DNA from: Mauremys mutica | Taxonomy: Eukaryota > Chordata > Testudines > Geoemydidae | NCBI RefSeq assembly: GCF_020497125.1 | Contig: NC_059084.1 | Location: 5,731,501-5,795,500, forward strand | Direction of reading: 5' to 3' | Length of the DNA stretch: 64,000 nucleotides | In this document: in pieces, positions 15,644 through 29,115 of the stretch | Layout: each line of letters opens with the position of its first letter | Numbering within the stretch: the stretch's first letter is position 1 | Notes under the pieces: model-generated | Seen by the model: only the letters and a program-made list of their open reading frames with translations | What the model was told of the DNA's origin: nothing | Databases searched by the model: none | Made by a program: the position numbers and the translations under genes

Positions 15644-16880
15644 GTGCACCTCCAACCTAACCTGCAACCCCCTCCGCTACCCTGGTCAGTACCAGCTTGT
15701 ACGTAAAGGTAATGTGGGCTTTCCAACTCCCTGTTTCTTAAAAGGGGGGCTAATCTAGTCTCTGATTGGCTGGAATATGCAATGAGCCAGATTTCTAAAA
15801 GGCCTCCAAAATGACACTCTCCATATTAGCAGGCAAACCCATGAATATGTACGAAAACCCAAATACGGAGGGATGCACTTGCAAGCCGCTGCTGAGAATG
15901 CATTTTCAGAGGCTTTGAAAATATAGGCCAAATAATGCAGTCAGACTATAGCTATGCCATAACACTGTGCTTCTCTCTGAGACAGCACTGCCATCTGATC
16001 TATCAGAAATCAACCCACCAGAGCAGAACATCACAGGATCAGTGTCTCCTGGCTTTAAAAAGAAACATCAGTTTTCAGTCTATTCCATACAGTGAGAAAA
16101 GGTACCGATCTAGCAAAGAGTGACTGCCTGTGTATCCAGTTTGTTTCCTCAGCAATTGCTAGTGCAGCAAACTTTTCTCTCCTCAGGTTAATTGTGCTAC
16201 TAAATTCCCTCTGGAGAATCTCACTAGATAGATTTTATTCTTGTTACCAAGGCCCCATCAGCTATGTTTTAATGAGCAAGAATGTTGCTTTGTTGCAAAG
16301 TGTCACTCTGGGAAGCTCCTCCCACTGAAAGCTGAAGTGTGAGGAAGCGTGACAGCGTTGCAGAAGTGGGGCCTAAGGATTACAATCAATCACCGTGTCA
16401 GACACACAGCAATGTGTGGAGGAAGCAGAATGGCGTCCAGGGCCGTAGCATCACACCTGCCACCACCGGGAGCAAACAGGAGCTGGTTTCCAATACACCT
16501 GCTGATGCTGTAGTGTCCGTGTTTGGGCACCATGCCACTATGGGAGGTGAGTTCGAAGAGCCACTCCAGACTCCAACAACCGCTGAGAGTAGGGACAGTG
16601 GATGGAAGCAAGACCTCCCTTTTTGTGGTCTAACCCCTCCCCGGCACACGTGAGTGGGAAGCCAAATCTGGCACACAGATGCCCACCCTGTATCCTGCAA
16701 GGGCCAATCCTTGATGCTCTGCCTCAGTTTTCACTCAGGCAAAATCCTCCCCAACATTAACAAAAGCTTTGCCTTGAGGGAGGACTCCCACTAGCATCAC
16801 CCATTGAATTAGCTCCTCAGCACCGACAAGATGACCATGCTCCACCTTGTGGCTGTGTAGCCTTTACTTAAATTGAACTG

Positions 16881-17071
16881 TAAAAAGCGACAAAGAGTCC
16901 TGTGGCACCTTATAGACTAACAGCTGTATTGGAGCATAAGCTTTCGTGGGTGAATACCCACTTCGTCACCCACAAAAGCTCATGCTCCAATACTTCTGTT
17001 AGTCTGTAAGGTGCAACAGGACTCTTTGTCGCTTTTTACAGATCCAGACTAACACGGCTACCCCTCTGATC
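16881..17071. mobile_element. Penelope-like 3' end insertion, palindromic, with 14-bp target duplication
   Basis: Two pieces of the same Penelope-type 3' end lie in opposite orientation. 'taaaaagcgacaaagagtcc' begins the left piece and its reverse complement closes the right piece near 17040, followed by 'agactaacacggctacccct'. The insertion is flanked by perfect copies of CTTAAATTGAACTG at 16867-16880 and 17072-17085. The duplication shows that the inverted pair entered as one insertion event. Confidence 0.85.
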
Positions 17072-17099
17072 CTTAAATTGAACTGATAGTTCTGTGTTA

Positions 17100-18070
17100 A
17101 AGCCCCCTGTGCCTGGTGAGGGAGTCCAGCCTGTGTTGCCAGAGTTGTAAGATCAGCAGGCTGAGAGGCACCCAGGGCGACTCTAGGCGTTCACAAAGAA
17201 TGAATACAGCGACCACACACACAGCCACAAGAAAGAAAGTTTGTCAGATAACCAGTATTACAATCACAAATACATACACAAACCCTGAGAGAGCCCATGC
17301 GACAGCTAGTGCTGTAGTCAGACTCTCATACCCAAGTGATCATAGTGTTGGATGGTTCTCTCAACAGGCTGTCGCCGATAGAGGGGGTGTTTCCTGATGG
17401 AGTCTTCCTGATTTGCTTGTTCCCTCCATAACATTAGCGGAGAACCCCTTTCAGCCTGTGTCGTGACTGTATCTAGCACCTTATGCATATGCATGAGGGT
17501 TCCAACCCCCGTTTCCTTATCTGTATTTCCATACCCCATAAAGGTTGGGGCACCCTCCTTTTCATAGGTTGTTCTCTTAGTTCCCTTTATTTCTTATTAG
17601 CATCTCATTACCATCTACGGAAACATGTTCCCATGGTAACCTGCAGTAAGAGCAAAACTTTCCACGATGTTACAGTTGGGTGTCGCAAGGGCGAGACAGG
17701 CACATTGTGGCGTATTTTCCCAAACCTCACCTATTGGCACAGGCACATTCTTTCCAGTAATCTTGTAACTTTACTGGTACAGGGTGATTCCTGGGTCACC
17801 TACTTCTGTTAAGCCTCCTTAGGCCTGAGGCCTATATGGCTAAGCTGAAATATTACAGGCCTTAGCCTGTAGGCTTTGCTTCACCTTGCTTCTATATCTA
17901 AAACACACTCATCACTTATAAATACTTGTCAATCTTATACTCAGATGGTCCTAGCGTAATTATAGCTATTCCTATACCTACAACGTAAATCTATTCATCA
18001 CACGTTAATTACATATGAAATAACATGAGTTAATCACAACAATAATGCAATGAAATGATTAAAATGAACT
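17100..18070. mobile_element. Possible old LTR-type or unclassified dispersed repeat
   Basis: The composition shifts to AT-rich text with patches such as 'caccacacacacagccacaag'-like and 'ccctgagagagcccatgcga' that I associate with turtle dispersed repeats. I cannot define its ends, and there are no terminal repeats I can prove. It is listed as a weak call to describe the stretch. Confidence 0.3.
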
Positions 18071-18761
18071 AATTGGCTACAGCTGGAAGGGGTGAATGCT
18101 GTTTGCTTTCTGATAACGAGGCTTCAGACGCCAGCAAACTTTCCAGGCATAGTTCTCTAATCTAGGCAATCAGCAGGCAGTGGTTATAGGGAGGTTTCTG
18201 TTGCCTTGCGTATGTTCATTCAGAGGCCTGGAGCTTAATGCTAAGCACCATAATCTCCCTGAGTGCCGGCAGAGAAAACACGCCCAGCCTGTCCATGGGT
18301 GAAAGTGCCCCCCGCAGCTCTAGCGTGCCTCCCCTGGCAGAGTCAGGTGCAGCACCCATGAACTCCCATCCCGTCTTCCTGGGCTAAGGAATATTGCTGT
18401 GACATGAGCCCAGGGAAAGGCAAAGAGGATGTTCACCCCACGTTCCCAGCACACAGATGTTAGCCAGGCCTGGGGAAAAGGAGTTCGGGCACACTTCAGA
18501 TGTCCATTTCCTGGGAGATGGAGGAGATGTGGATAGCATCTTGTCCCACCAGCCACACAGCTGTGGGGCTGGAGGAGCCATTCCTGGTTAAAGACAGATT
18601 GCACAGCCAATCGGAATGGCGTTGATGAGTGCTATTTTTGTCCTGAGAACCCGAGCCTTACTCGAAAGGATGTGATCCCCAAAGTTGACATGCATAGGTG
18701 CTTGTGCCCTGCCTTCATCCGAACAGCTGATCAGGACTGTTTGAGTCCTCCAAGACAGAGA

Positions 18762-18872
18762 CAGCTAATACTGTATTACAGGCGCTCCTACCCCGGTTCT
18801 GCGCCCCAGTGTGCTAAGTGCTATCCATGCACAGACAGTCCCTGCTCCTAAGAGCTTACAATAAGCTTAATT
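18762..18872 (-). mobile_element. MIR-type SINE tail, reversed
   Basis: The text around 'cagtgtgctaagtgctatcc' and 'cagtccctgctcctaagagc' is the reverse complement of the long amniote MIR tail. Only the 3' part is present. Confidence 0.65.
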
Positions 18873-19849
18873 ATAGTAAGAGACGTTCTTACCATCCACA
18901 CGTGTCCCCTGCCCTTTTCTCCTTTGCACCAGATACAATTGCTTACTTACAAGAAAAGTCATTCCCCGCCTCCCAGGGGCTTACCATCTAACCAAACAAC
19001 GCAGGCCAAAAGCCCCACAGGAACAGAACTGGTGCCCAGTCTTGTTCCCAGACCACGCTGCCTCCCATGCAGTGAATAAACAACAGGGAACTGCCTAGTG
19101 CAGCCCATGAAGTAAGGACACAGCATGGTGCTCCACCTCCAGATATGAAACAGCTCCACGGCTCAGGTTTTTGTTTTTTTCCTTTTGCCTTCTAGTTTTT
19201 AACTTGCGAGTGTGCTGTGGATAACAAAGCTGCAAGTCCAGTCGGGGTCTTAAGTGATTTTATAAACCACAAGAGTGAAGCTTGAGATGCCAGAGCCTCC
19301 ACATGGAATTAATGCCTCCGTTTCAGTTCTGCAGAGCTTGAAATGCTATTTCCCCATCTGTATGTTTCTCTTGTCTCCGCATTCTTGTATTTCTCTCCCC
19401 GCTCCTGCCATCTTTCTGCTTCTCTTCTCTCCCCGCAGCCTGGCATTTCATCTCCAAAGTCCTGTACATCCCCAAACCCTGCCGAAGAACACGGTTACTG
19501 TGTACCTGCCGGGTGTCCCTGGCTCAGCATTGACATCAGTCACTGAACAAGAATGGGAACTGGAAAATAAGCACTTTTTCATAACCACATCACAAGCTTT
19601 GCGCTCCTAGCTTATGAAGGCACCAAAATCCCCTCTGTGCAATTAGAGCTGCAACACGGCCAAACGGGAGAGTGTTATTCCAACTGATTCAAATACATTG
19701 TAAAGTAGGGAAGATACATCACAAAGTTAATCAGCCCCAGAGGCATGGATGCCCCTCAGGGGAAGAGAAGTGCACAGAATGACAAACAAGGCATGTTAAA
19801 ATGAACAAACAGCAGTATCTGAGGATCATCCCAGTGCTTTCCGATGATG

Positions 19850-20095
19850 GGGGAGTAATATTATCCCCATTTTACATCTGGAGAAACTGAGGCACAGAGC
19901 ATTTAAGGGCCTGATTTTCAGTGCTTCTGAGCATTCACAACTCCCAAGATCAGCCAGCAAGTCAGTGGCTCAGCTGGAAATGGAACAGGCCAGGGCAGAG
20001 TCTGTCTTACAGTGCAAAGCAAAATGGAGCACCATCCTGGGAGTCTGGAGTCCTGCCTTCTAACTACTAGACAACACGATCTCCCACGGAACTCC
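19850..20095 (-). mobile_element. MIR-type SINE, reversed
   Basis: 'ttatccccattttacatctg' and 'gagaaactgaggcacagagc' are followed by a 'cagccagcaagtcagtggct' segment and end 'ctaactactagacaac'. This is the reversed MIR order, with a small insertion after 'cacagagcatttaagg'. Confidence 0.8.
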
Positions 20096-20570
20096 CACAT
20101 GTAATGATACTTCCTAGTAACAACTAATCATGATAAGCAAACGATGCCCCCTAGTAAGTGGTGGGTGCCTGGTGTGTCTTTTAGCCCCATTGTGCGAGCC
20201 CCGTGAACCCAAGTCAGTTGACCCAGGCTCTGAGACTTGCTGTGTAAACCTATATAAGTGCAGACTTTCCAGATTGCTATTCACTTGCCATATTCTGCTC
20301 TGAGATGTAGGTGGAAGCAGAACTCAAAGCAGGACAGTCGCTGCAGACCAGGTCCCCGCTCTTGCAAACTCTGTACATGGAATGCTGGCTAGATGAGCAC
20401 AGGCCATAGGCAGCTCACTGCAGAGAGCTCACCAGGCAGGACTGAACCCAGGGAAGGCTGCCAAAGACCAGGTGCCTGGCTGGCTGGATAGAATAGCAGC
20501 AGGGCCATGAAAAGGTCAGTGCGGGTGGCTGAGGCCTGGGGACTGAGCCTGGACTTGGCTAGACCAGGCG

Positions 20571-20656
20571 AGGTACCGAGATGGGCCCTGCTGGTCTGGT
20601 TGCAGACTGAGCCCAGGGAGGGCTGCTGAAAAGGACCCCAGGTACCGAGATGGGCC
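20571..20656. repeat. Degenerate direct repeat, 69-bp period
   Basis: A 17-bp segment, AGGTACCGAGATGGGCC, occurs at 20571-20587 and again at 20640-20656. The following 20 bases are also similar (GGTCTGGTTG and GGGTGGTTG). It looks like a decayed tandem duplication in a GC-rich segment; no family is recognised. Confidence 0.5.
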
Positions 20657-23600
20657 TCGGCTGGGTGGTTGAAGAAGGCAGGGCCGCGGGGAAGAAGCCT
20701 GTATACCCCGGAAGGGGGGACAGCACGTGCGGCTCGGACGGAGGGCTGAGCTGCCGAAGACCAGTGACCGGGGGTGCTCACGAGAGTCAGGTGCTGCCCT
20801 GTGAAAAGAACTGTGTTTGCAGGCAGTATTGGCCAGAGAAAAGGGGCACGCATGAGAGGCGGGTGCTGACCCCGTTACAGGCCTCGATTCAGTCTCTGAT
20901 TTTGCTGCAACAATTAAGTAACTGGGTGCATTTACCACAGTCAACGGTGCCTGTAAAACTACCTGGAAAACTGGAAGCTGTTTAAAAGTCAGGCCCATGA
21001 TATTCCAGACATATATAAATTAAAGCATCTCTTCATGGTACAGTGCTCAGATCTCAAGCTTAACTCTTGTGGTTTGCAGGATCCATGAGAACCTCTGCAC
21101 CATTTCCAAATGAGATAAAAAGCCCCACTAGCCCACAGCTGAGATTTAAAGTGGCTGAATGTGCAAAGGTGGCAGACATTAGTGTGTGCATCTCCTCTTC
21201 ATTCATCCGTATTTGGATTTAGCAGCCTGTTGCATTGTGGGTCTTATCACCGTATTGGCGTGTCTCAGCGCTGGGCGTCCAAGGGCAGAATTTTGCCCTT
21301 GCTTTTGAATGTTCAGTTTTCATTTTCTACCCGCTATTTTTCCTTATAAGTGACCTGAGAAAAGGGGAAAAGTACGTTTATGGCCCTGTTTTGTTTCTTT
21401 ATGATCATTAAAGAATGTTTAAAAGGGCTGACTATTTTTTCAATCGATCTTTTTCTGCTGGCAATTTACAGTTGAGATGCAGTGCTTGTTTGCCCTGTTT
21501 GATATCACAAGTACCCAGGAAGTGAAATTGGAGCAGTTGAAAGAGGAAAAGGATTTTTGGCAGACTATTGTTTTGTTTTGTTTTTTTGGTTAATGCCCAT
21601 TTAATTCAAATGCTGAATAAACAGTTGAGAGAAAAATAATGATTCAATTAAGAGCTGAGAAGGCTCCAACTCCACTTCACTGGTACTCCAGTGAGAACTC
21701 CAGCAAAATCAAGGAAGAACCAAAAGATTTTCTTAAATCAAAACTTCTCAGACCTTCTTTACAGATTAGAAAGAAACTAAACAAGGCTTAAACTCAGCGC
21801 TCCCTTTGAAGGTCACTGTTTAAGTTCTTAAGCAAAGGCAAGTTTGACAATCCCAATTATGTTTCCACAGAAAGCTGCTAGAGAAACCGCAGATGATGTA
21901 TTGGGAGCATTCTACACGTGGTGCAGTAATTAACAATGTGGTTTCAGAGAAAGGGAAATTAAAAACTCTAAGGATTTGATTCAGAAGCGCTCATGACTCA
22001 TAGCTGGTTCTGTGTACTCAGCATGATTCTAATGCAACCTGTGCCTTAGAATTCGAGATGGGGCCTACATTGTGAATTTTTGATCTGGAATCAGAACTTC
22101 CCCAAAGTTCAGGGGTTCTGGTTTGGCCCAGCATAGGGACATGATAAGTGGAGAAATTCAGATCTGGATCCACTTGGGATTCACATCCCATTAGTGTTGG
22201 TTTGTCATGTTGAGTGAATTTCACGCAGAGTTCTTCGTTTTGTTTGCATCTCAAACTCAATTTCGCAGGGTTTCACATCAAAATCACATGGACGCATGGA
22301 CTGTTCCCAGACCAGAACCCTGGATCTGAACATCCTGAAATATAGTTCTCACCCAACTAGCAAGGTGTCTGTAAATCCAGATTTGGATCCACATTTTGTG
22401 GCTTGGACCCTTTCCTGCAAAACCATAAATGGATCCATTCCAAGGTCACTCCAGACTGGGTCCGGGTTTGCTGTAAACCTTTCAGTGAACTGGGGCCAAG
22501 CTGAAAACTGGGGGATAGACTGTGAAAACTGGAACGGTGCTCTGTGGCAAACATTGCACTTGGCACTGCTGATTACAATTAAGGACACACACATTTGAAA
22601 ACTCCCAAATCTCTGCAGAATCCTCTCCTTGAAATGGAAGGGTACTCTGGAGTCTCGGCTTTCTTTTTTTTAAAGTATGTTTTTACCCCTCATGCTCTAT
22701 AGCTTAGGTGCAGCTTCCCACGTAACATGCAGGGCCTTATTATATAGTAGGCTTGCTTTGATTCTGAAGGCTGGAGCTTACTATTAGAGTTAGAAGGCTG
22801 GGATGATTTGAGCAAAGGAGAGAAGGAAATATGCTCTCATTGCATGACTGAACGTCCGCAGTGGCATGGGATGTTCCTAGGACAGTTATATGTTTCTGGC
22901 ACAGCACAGCCAAGCTCTCACTGATCTTTTTTGGAACTATTCAGGATGGATGTGGCTGTGTGCATCCTGCTGTCTTCTTTTCCCACCCTGCATAATGCAT
23001 AGACGTCTATTTCCTGTCTCAGATGCAAATTCGGTCACTACAGCAATTCTCAGCATTAATCTCAGTGTGGCCACCTCCAACTCACTTGCTGATCACAGCC
23101 AGGTGAAGGGGATTCTAGATGAATGTACAGCAAAGTACAACAGCCCTCTCCAGTTTGTATGGCATCCGGGATAGGCAGCTGCTCTGCATCTGTGACTGTA
23201 GAGAAGTGATTCCAAGAAGTGTAGTAGGGCTGCTTCTTACTGTGCCAGCAGTGAATGCTGGAAATGACTCATCCTCAACTCCACCATCTCTGGAGTTCTT
23301 TCATGCGCCTGGACAAACGAACTGCAGATTAGTTGGAACGACAGAGCTGTCTACGTTTTAAGATCCCCGAACAAAACCCTGGCTGCATGCCACCTGATCT
23401 GTAACTGCTTGTCTATGGTTCTGGGCATCAGCAAGGAAAAAAAGTGAATTAAATTAAAATACACCCAACCATATGTAACCCTTCTGCCCCTCTGAATTGG
23501 TAGCAACAAGGGCCGAGTTCAGAATCCAGGGGTTCCGTTTCAATAACGCAATGCAAAACCGGCTGTTTGCTAAGGCATCAGGCCCAGGTCAAGATGACCA

Positions 23601-23864
23601 GCTTCCGAATGAACACTACCAAGAGGACAGCAGCTGTGATGAAGAAGAGCAAAGCCTGACTGCCAGGTGCCATGAGATTGCCTGCAGCTGCTCCAGTCCT
23701 GTGTGTCCCGTGCAGGTGATGATTGCTAAAGGACACAAGGACGTGAGTGAAACAAACAGCACAAATTTCTCTTTGTGTCAATCTCTCTAGACAGCGATGG
23801 AGAGGGAGTGCATAGACAGACAGACACGTGGATGGACAATATGGATATGTGGAGATGAATACAT

Positions 23865-23955
23865 TCATCTATAGCGCTTTTGAGTTGTAGATCTCAAAGG
23901 GCTTTACAAAGAAGGTCAGTTTCATTATTCCCTTTTTACAGATAGACGAATTTCT
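23865..23955 (-). mobile_element. SINE-like fragment, reversed
   Basis: 'tagatctcaaagggctttac' and 'cattattccctttttacaga' recall the reversed core of MIR-type SINEs. It is short and diverged. Confidence 0.4.
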
Positions 23956-25069
23956 AGCCCGGCTCTTGTTCTGCAAAGTGCATGTGCACAGCCTCTGGAT
24001 AATATGCGATCTGTGGAGTCCTTCGAGCTTCTACCCAGCAAGACAACTGAGCAGGTGCCAAGCAGTAAGTAGGAGGGTTGGTCATTCCCCTAATGCATCA
24101 GATAATCTCTTCCCGGAAGGCTCTCTGACCTGGGGCCTGACCTATGGCAATGTGTTCTTTGTTGGGCGCTTGGTATTTAATTCTTTCCGTTTTATAAGAG
24201 AAATTGGCAACTCTCACTCTCCACCGCCCCTCCCCCCGCCCCCCACCTCAGCCTAATACCCGGCTGTGCTTTAATAATTTAAACTAACTTTCATTAATCT
24301 ACCGTAGCTGATTGGCAGACTCAGCAGGCACTTTGGGCTTCTCTAAAAAATTCATAAGGAGTTTGAACGGCTGCGAATGGTATCTGTGCTGCAAACGCTG
24401 AGTCGGGTGAATCTGATCCACCTGCTGCCCTTCTCTGGGTGGAGGCAGGTTAATGCAGCAGCAAGAGCAGAGAAATCCCCACCGGACCCCAGTCCGTCTC
24501 AGCAGAAAGCAGCCGCGTAAGTCCCTGCAGCTCTTCCCTCTGAAGGAGGTGGGTTACATTACCAGGGTGGCCGTTTCTCTGAGTAAAGGTCGAGCAGTGG
24601 CTCTGAAGTGCTGGCAAGAGGAACTGCCTCCTTTGAAGACAAGGGTTGCAGGAGGGGCTCTGTGCCACAGTCCCAGAAATGATCTCGGGCCAGTGGGGAG
24701 AAGGCAGATGTGCTGGGGATGGAGATGAAAGTGCTCTGGGGTGGGTGAGGACGAGGGAGCCGGGTGACTTCCGCTATATGTGTCTCGTATGATTCCCCCA
24801 CTGCAGGCTGAGCTGAGAGCCCCACAGGCAGCTGACAGATTCCAGTCGCAGGGAGGTTCCCCAGACCTGCCCGTGTACTTTACAGCTCCTCCACGTGTTC
24901 CTTGCTGAGCATTACTAGCCCGTGTTCTGTCAGATGAGAGCCTCCTCGTGTGTCTTAGCCAAAACCATCCCTTCGACCCGCTGAATATCTCAGCCACGTT
25001 CAGCATCCTTCAAGCCGGCAGCCTCCAAGCAAGCTTCTGTGAGGGCCGGATGGATGGAGAGCCCACCCA

Positions 25070-25142
25070 TCTTAGGGCCTGATCCTGTTTCCATGGAAGT
25101 CAGTGGAAATGTTGCTACTGATTTCCATGGGAGCTATTTAGG
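25070..25142. mobile_element. Half-palindromic short repeat
   Basis: The arms 'ctgatcctgtttccatggaa' and 'ctgatttccatgggagc' face each other around 'gtcagtggaaatgttgct'. This resembles a very common amniote palindromic repeat carrying 'cattgacttcaatggg'. It is a degraded copy, probably of a small DNA transposon. Confidence 0.4.
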
Positions 25143-25496
25143 CCTCCCTCTGCCTGCCATGTGGGAGAACTGCAGAGAGGAGCTAGCCAAAAGCTGCAGC
25201 CAGTGGGAGCAGAAACAGCTGCAGCAGGAACCTCTGGACGTTGGGATAACTTCCTGCAGTTTGCGTGGACTTTCTCTGCCCTGTGCTGGTCAGCTATTTG
25301 CTCCAGCCCTCCTGCTCCCACAGCTTGACCGTATACCTGCCTCTCTTACCCTCTTCTCCCCCGCCGCCCCTTCTGCCCCCCTTCCCTTCCCGTTTAGCTG
25401 CTCCCCTCTGAATTTAAACCTCCCCCAAAGACTCATAGAACTAACATGCCAGTTGTCACATCATTGCTCACTCTGTTCGCGTGTTCTACCCCTTCC

Positions 25497-25632
25497 TGTG
25501 CCTGGCTTCTCTCTCAGACTGTAAGCTCTTCGGGGCAGGGACTGCCGGTGACACGGCACAGTGACCGGCACAGTGGGCCCCATTCTGGGTAGGCCCGTAG
25601 GCTCTCCCATAATAAACATGACTAAGAATAAC
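25497..25632 (+). mobile_element. MIR-type SINE tail
   Basis: 'gactgtaagctcttcggggc' and 'agggactgccggtgacacgg', then 'cacagtgggccccattctgg' and a tail with AATAAACATGACTAAGAATAA, match the 3' portion of the long amniote MIR on the plus strand. Confidence 0.7.
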
Positions 25633-26809
25633 AGTAGTGCCTCCATGGGACAAGGCTCTTGTGACACGCTAGCAGGTCCTGCCTCCACTGACTAATGGAG
25701 CCTTCCCCTGAACCACTCATTGCGGCCATGTTGCAGAGATAGGAGTGACAGTAACACAGCACAAGGCCGGTGTCTGAGAGACCTGTGATGGGGCGGGCAG
25801 GCCTCACAGTCCAATATCTTGGTCTTTCGGGCTGTGCTTCTTGATCGCCTTCTCTGGGTACATCGACAGTGCCTGCGGCCCGGAGCTTCCCAGCCCAGGT
25901 CTGCAGACTCGGGCTTCTGGAGCTCATGCTCGTGCTGTGCAAACAGCTGTGCAGAGAGCGCTGTGGCCTCGTGGCTCGGGAGGGAGCTCAGGCTCGAAAG
26001 CCCACTCCCCACTCGTGCAGCGCAGACGTATTAGAGCACACGGCAAAGCATTTACACCGGCTGGTAGTTTTCCAGATGGCCCACAATTATGGGCCGTTAT
26101 AGTCTTTGGCGGCAATGATGCAGCCTGCTGCGAGGATGCCATTCCAGCGATCTGTCAGAAGGTGTCAAGAGAATTTAAAAGAATGACGTTGTGCTAGGAA
26201 AGGGGCTGGGAGTTAATACACTGGTTCGGCCCCAGCAGGAGGGAGGCAGACACCCCAGTATTTCACGGCTGTGTGGAGGGATCTTGCTGAGGATTCCATA
26301 GGGCTACGTTGGGAGCCCCTACTTACGGCCCTGCACAGGCTGCCTGCCTCATGGTCCCAGCGTGAGGATGACCATCCCTGCGCACATGCAAGTGGGCAGG
26401 GACTAGGGCGGGCAAGGGTGGGGAGTGGGTGGAGCTCGTGCTGCCCCGCCCCACCACAGCGCTGGCCTGCACAAGTGAGCTGGTGGCGTGGCGGGGAGGA
26501 CGCTGCCCGAGGGAAGGGCTGGTGGGGTGTCCCTCCATGAAGAACAACAAGAAGGGAGAAGGGAGTCAGGATCCTGCAGTGCTGCAGCAGGGCAGATTGC
26601 AAAGTCCCCGTCTAGCCCTTAGCCTGGAAGGGGCCGGGGGGCCCTGTCTGCCCACCTCCATTGTGCAGGGCCTAGCAAAGAGGGTCCTGCTCCTGATAAC
26701 AATACTTAGTGTGCAGTGCCGTTGCTAGCCGTGTGAGAGAGGCAAGGTGCGGGAGGTATGAAGGGACACAGAGCTGTCCCTCAGAATGCCCCTTTATCTG
26801 TGAACCCCT

Positions 26810-26970
26810 TATGCTTAACAATCTGTCCCATCTCGTATTTAGCCCAGACCCCCTGGTTACCTTCCCCAGACCGGAAGAAGAGCTCTGGTGCTCAAAAGCG
26901 TGTCCCTTCCACCAACAGACATTGGGCCAACAAAACTTATGACCTCACCTCCCGTGTCTCAATACAATTT
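26810..26970 (+). mobile_element. Degraded Penelope-like 3' end, second family
   Basis: 'cttaacaatctgtcccatct', 'gaagaagagctctggtgctc', 'ttccaccaacagacattggg' and 'cttatgacctcacctcccgt' follow the order of a common turtle and crocodilian repeat whose 3' end has the Penelope-type 'gaagaagagctctg...cgaaagctt' layout. It is old and non-coding. The class assignment rests on that resemblance. Confidence 0.5.
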
Positions 26971-28779
26971 AGAGCTTTTCAGCAAGTCTGTGGCCAGCCG
27001 TGGGCTGCAGAAGCTGGATGCAGCTGTTTGTTCCCTTCCGCCTTAGGGACTGTCTGGTGTTTTTTTAAGGAAAGCTGAGGCCCCTCATTCCAATGGGAAC
27101 TCCCCGAGTTGGGGAGGCCAGAGGCTACTGGCTTTGCGAGACTTTAAGGATGGCTCTGCCTCATTGTACGGATTACAGAGTAGAGAGGAAGGAAGGAAGA
27201 AGAGTGATGGAGACAGACAGAGAAAAATCCAGCAAGAGCCTGTTGAATCTGCCGAGACACCCTCCGCTCCCCCCTTTGCCTTTGTTACAGGCCCTTTAAC
27301 GAAGTGCATCCCTCGAGAACGCCATCTTGAGCCAGCATCAGCATCAGCACTGCAGTGGTGTGATCCCAACCATGATTAGAAGCCATCTGCTGGGGATCGT
27401 TAGTCTGAAATGTATGAAACTGGGGAAGGCAAACTTTATACACCGCATTGTTTCATAACATGCTTAGGAGAGTCCAACTCAGCAGATTAGCGAAACGTAG
27501 GCACTATCTACATCGCTGTGGGAGGATTAAACCAGTGAGTTGGCCGATACTTTTTAGCTAATTTCCTTCTTTTTATTTCTGCATTTTGTGAGGGAATCTG
27601 ATGCATGTCAGCGCTTATGAAAGTAAAGAGCTAGTAGCACTGACTGGAGCAAGGTGCACTGATGAATTTCCTTCTCCGTCCGTTGTTTTACTCTTGTGCT
27701 GTATTAGTAGGACATTTGGGGATACTGTTTGTATGAAAGAAAGAATAGCATTGCATAGTATTGTGCTGTGGCTAGGAGGTATGTTAGCTTCCAAGTACTC
27801 TCCTATCAATACCCCTCAGTCCTCATCTTGAATGCCAGAGGTTCTCTAGTACTCTGGGATGCTTCATTGTCCGTGCTTCAGTTTCCCCACACTCATATAG
27901 CTGACTCACCAGTCTGTTGCATTAGTAATACTTCCAACAGTGTCAGGATTTCCATCTCCCAGAGATGCATGTATTGTTCAAATGCAAACACCGTTCATCA
28001 CCAACCAAACCAGGTAAAGTAGGTCCTGCATCTGGCCCCTCCTAAGACTTCAGCCTCTGTCCACATAGCAGGGATCCCCAGCCAGGTTTTTCACTTAGGT
28101 GGTGCGGCAAGTCCCCTTCCAGGACCATTCCCTGACCCAGGGCTACAGAGAGGCCATCCCACCCTATGATGTTGCTGCTGGGGCACTGCTGGGGACATGC
28201 TACTTTCCATGTGGAATGACAGAATACACACAAGAAACCCAGTGTTTGTTTTAGGGGTGGGGGTGCCTGTTATGATGGTTTCTAATCCCTAACTGATCAT
28301 CCAGATCTCAGTGAACTGCCAGTTTTGGCTCCCATTGACGTCAGTGGGATTGTTTTGCCGCTGCCTTTCTTGGGAGCAGAATCAGGTCATAAGATGGACC
28401 CAAACTTTGAGAGGCCTGGTTAGATCAGAGGCCCAACAAAACAAGATTTGATCCGCCACTATAAAGCCATCCATCTACAGAGAAAGTACCCAGTGCAAAC
28501 AAACTGGAGGGGGACAGCTCACTGGAAGTGTTCAAATCCAGTGAAGGCTAAAAGGCTGCTAACTAAATAAGGAGATGGCGGCGGGGGAGGGGGTTTGCAG
28601 CACTCTTTTCAAGGTTGTCCTGTAAAAGTGCAGAGATAATGCGCTGATCTGAACCAGCCTATGTGCCGCTTGCATCCCCGTGGGTGTAGAAACACAAGCA
28701 GGTCAATGGAAACGACGCAAGTGTTGTCAGTGAGGACACAAGGAGTGACTAAGGGAGCTACATTTAGAGAGTCTGGGAA

Positions 28780-29115
28780 AAGGAAGACTCAGGGTCACAT
28801 GGTCTAAAAATACCTTCAGGGTAACAATATAAATGAAGGAAGCAATTGTTCATGGCCTCAGAGGAAAGTAGGACAAGGAGCAATAGCTGGAAGCTAAAGA
28901 AAGAAAAGTTTAGCCTAGAGATTAGGACAAAAAGTCCTTAACTGAGGGGAACTGGGCAGTGGAACAGGCTGTCAAGAGAGCAGGGCGTGGCACTAACACT
29001 GCAGCTCCTCAAGAACTGGTTAGATGAGGGGTGAGCGAGGCAATGTCCTGCACAAGGGACATCAGACTAGCTGCCACAGAGAGGGGTGGGGTGTGGGGGG
29101 GTCCCTTCCCGTTCT
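28780..29115 (+). mobile_element. Old CR1-like LINE 3' fragment
   Basis: The stretch contains 'tggaagctaaagaaagaaaa', 'gaactgggcagtggaacagg' and 'ctgtcaagagagcagggcg', then 'caagaactggttagatgagg' and 'acatcagactagctgccac'. In that order these match the end of the CR1 reverse transcriptase ORF and the 3' UTR on the plus strand, in diverged form. Confidence 0.5.
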
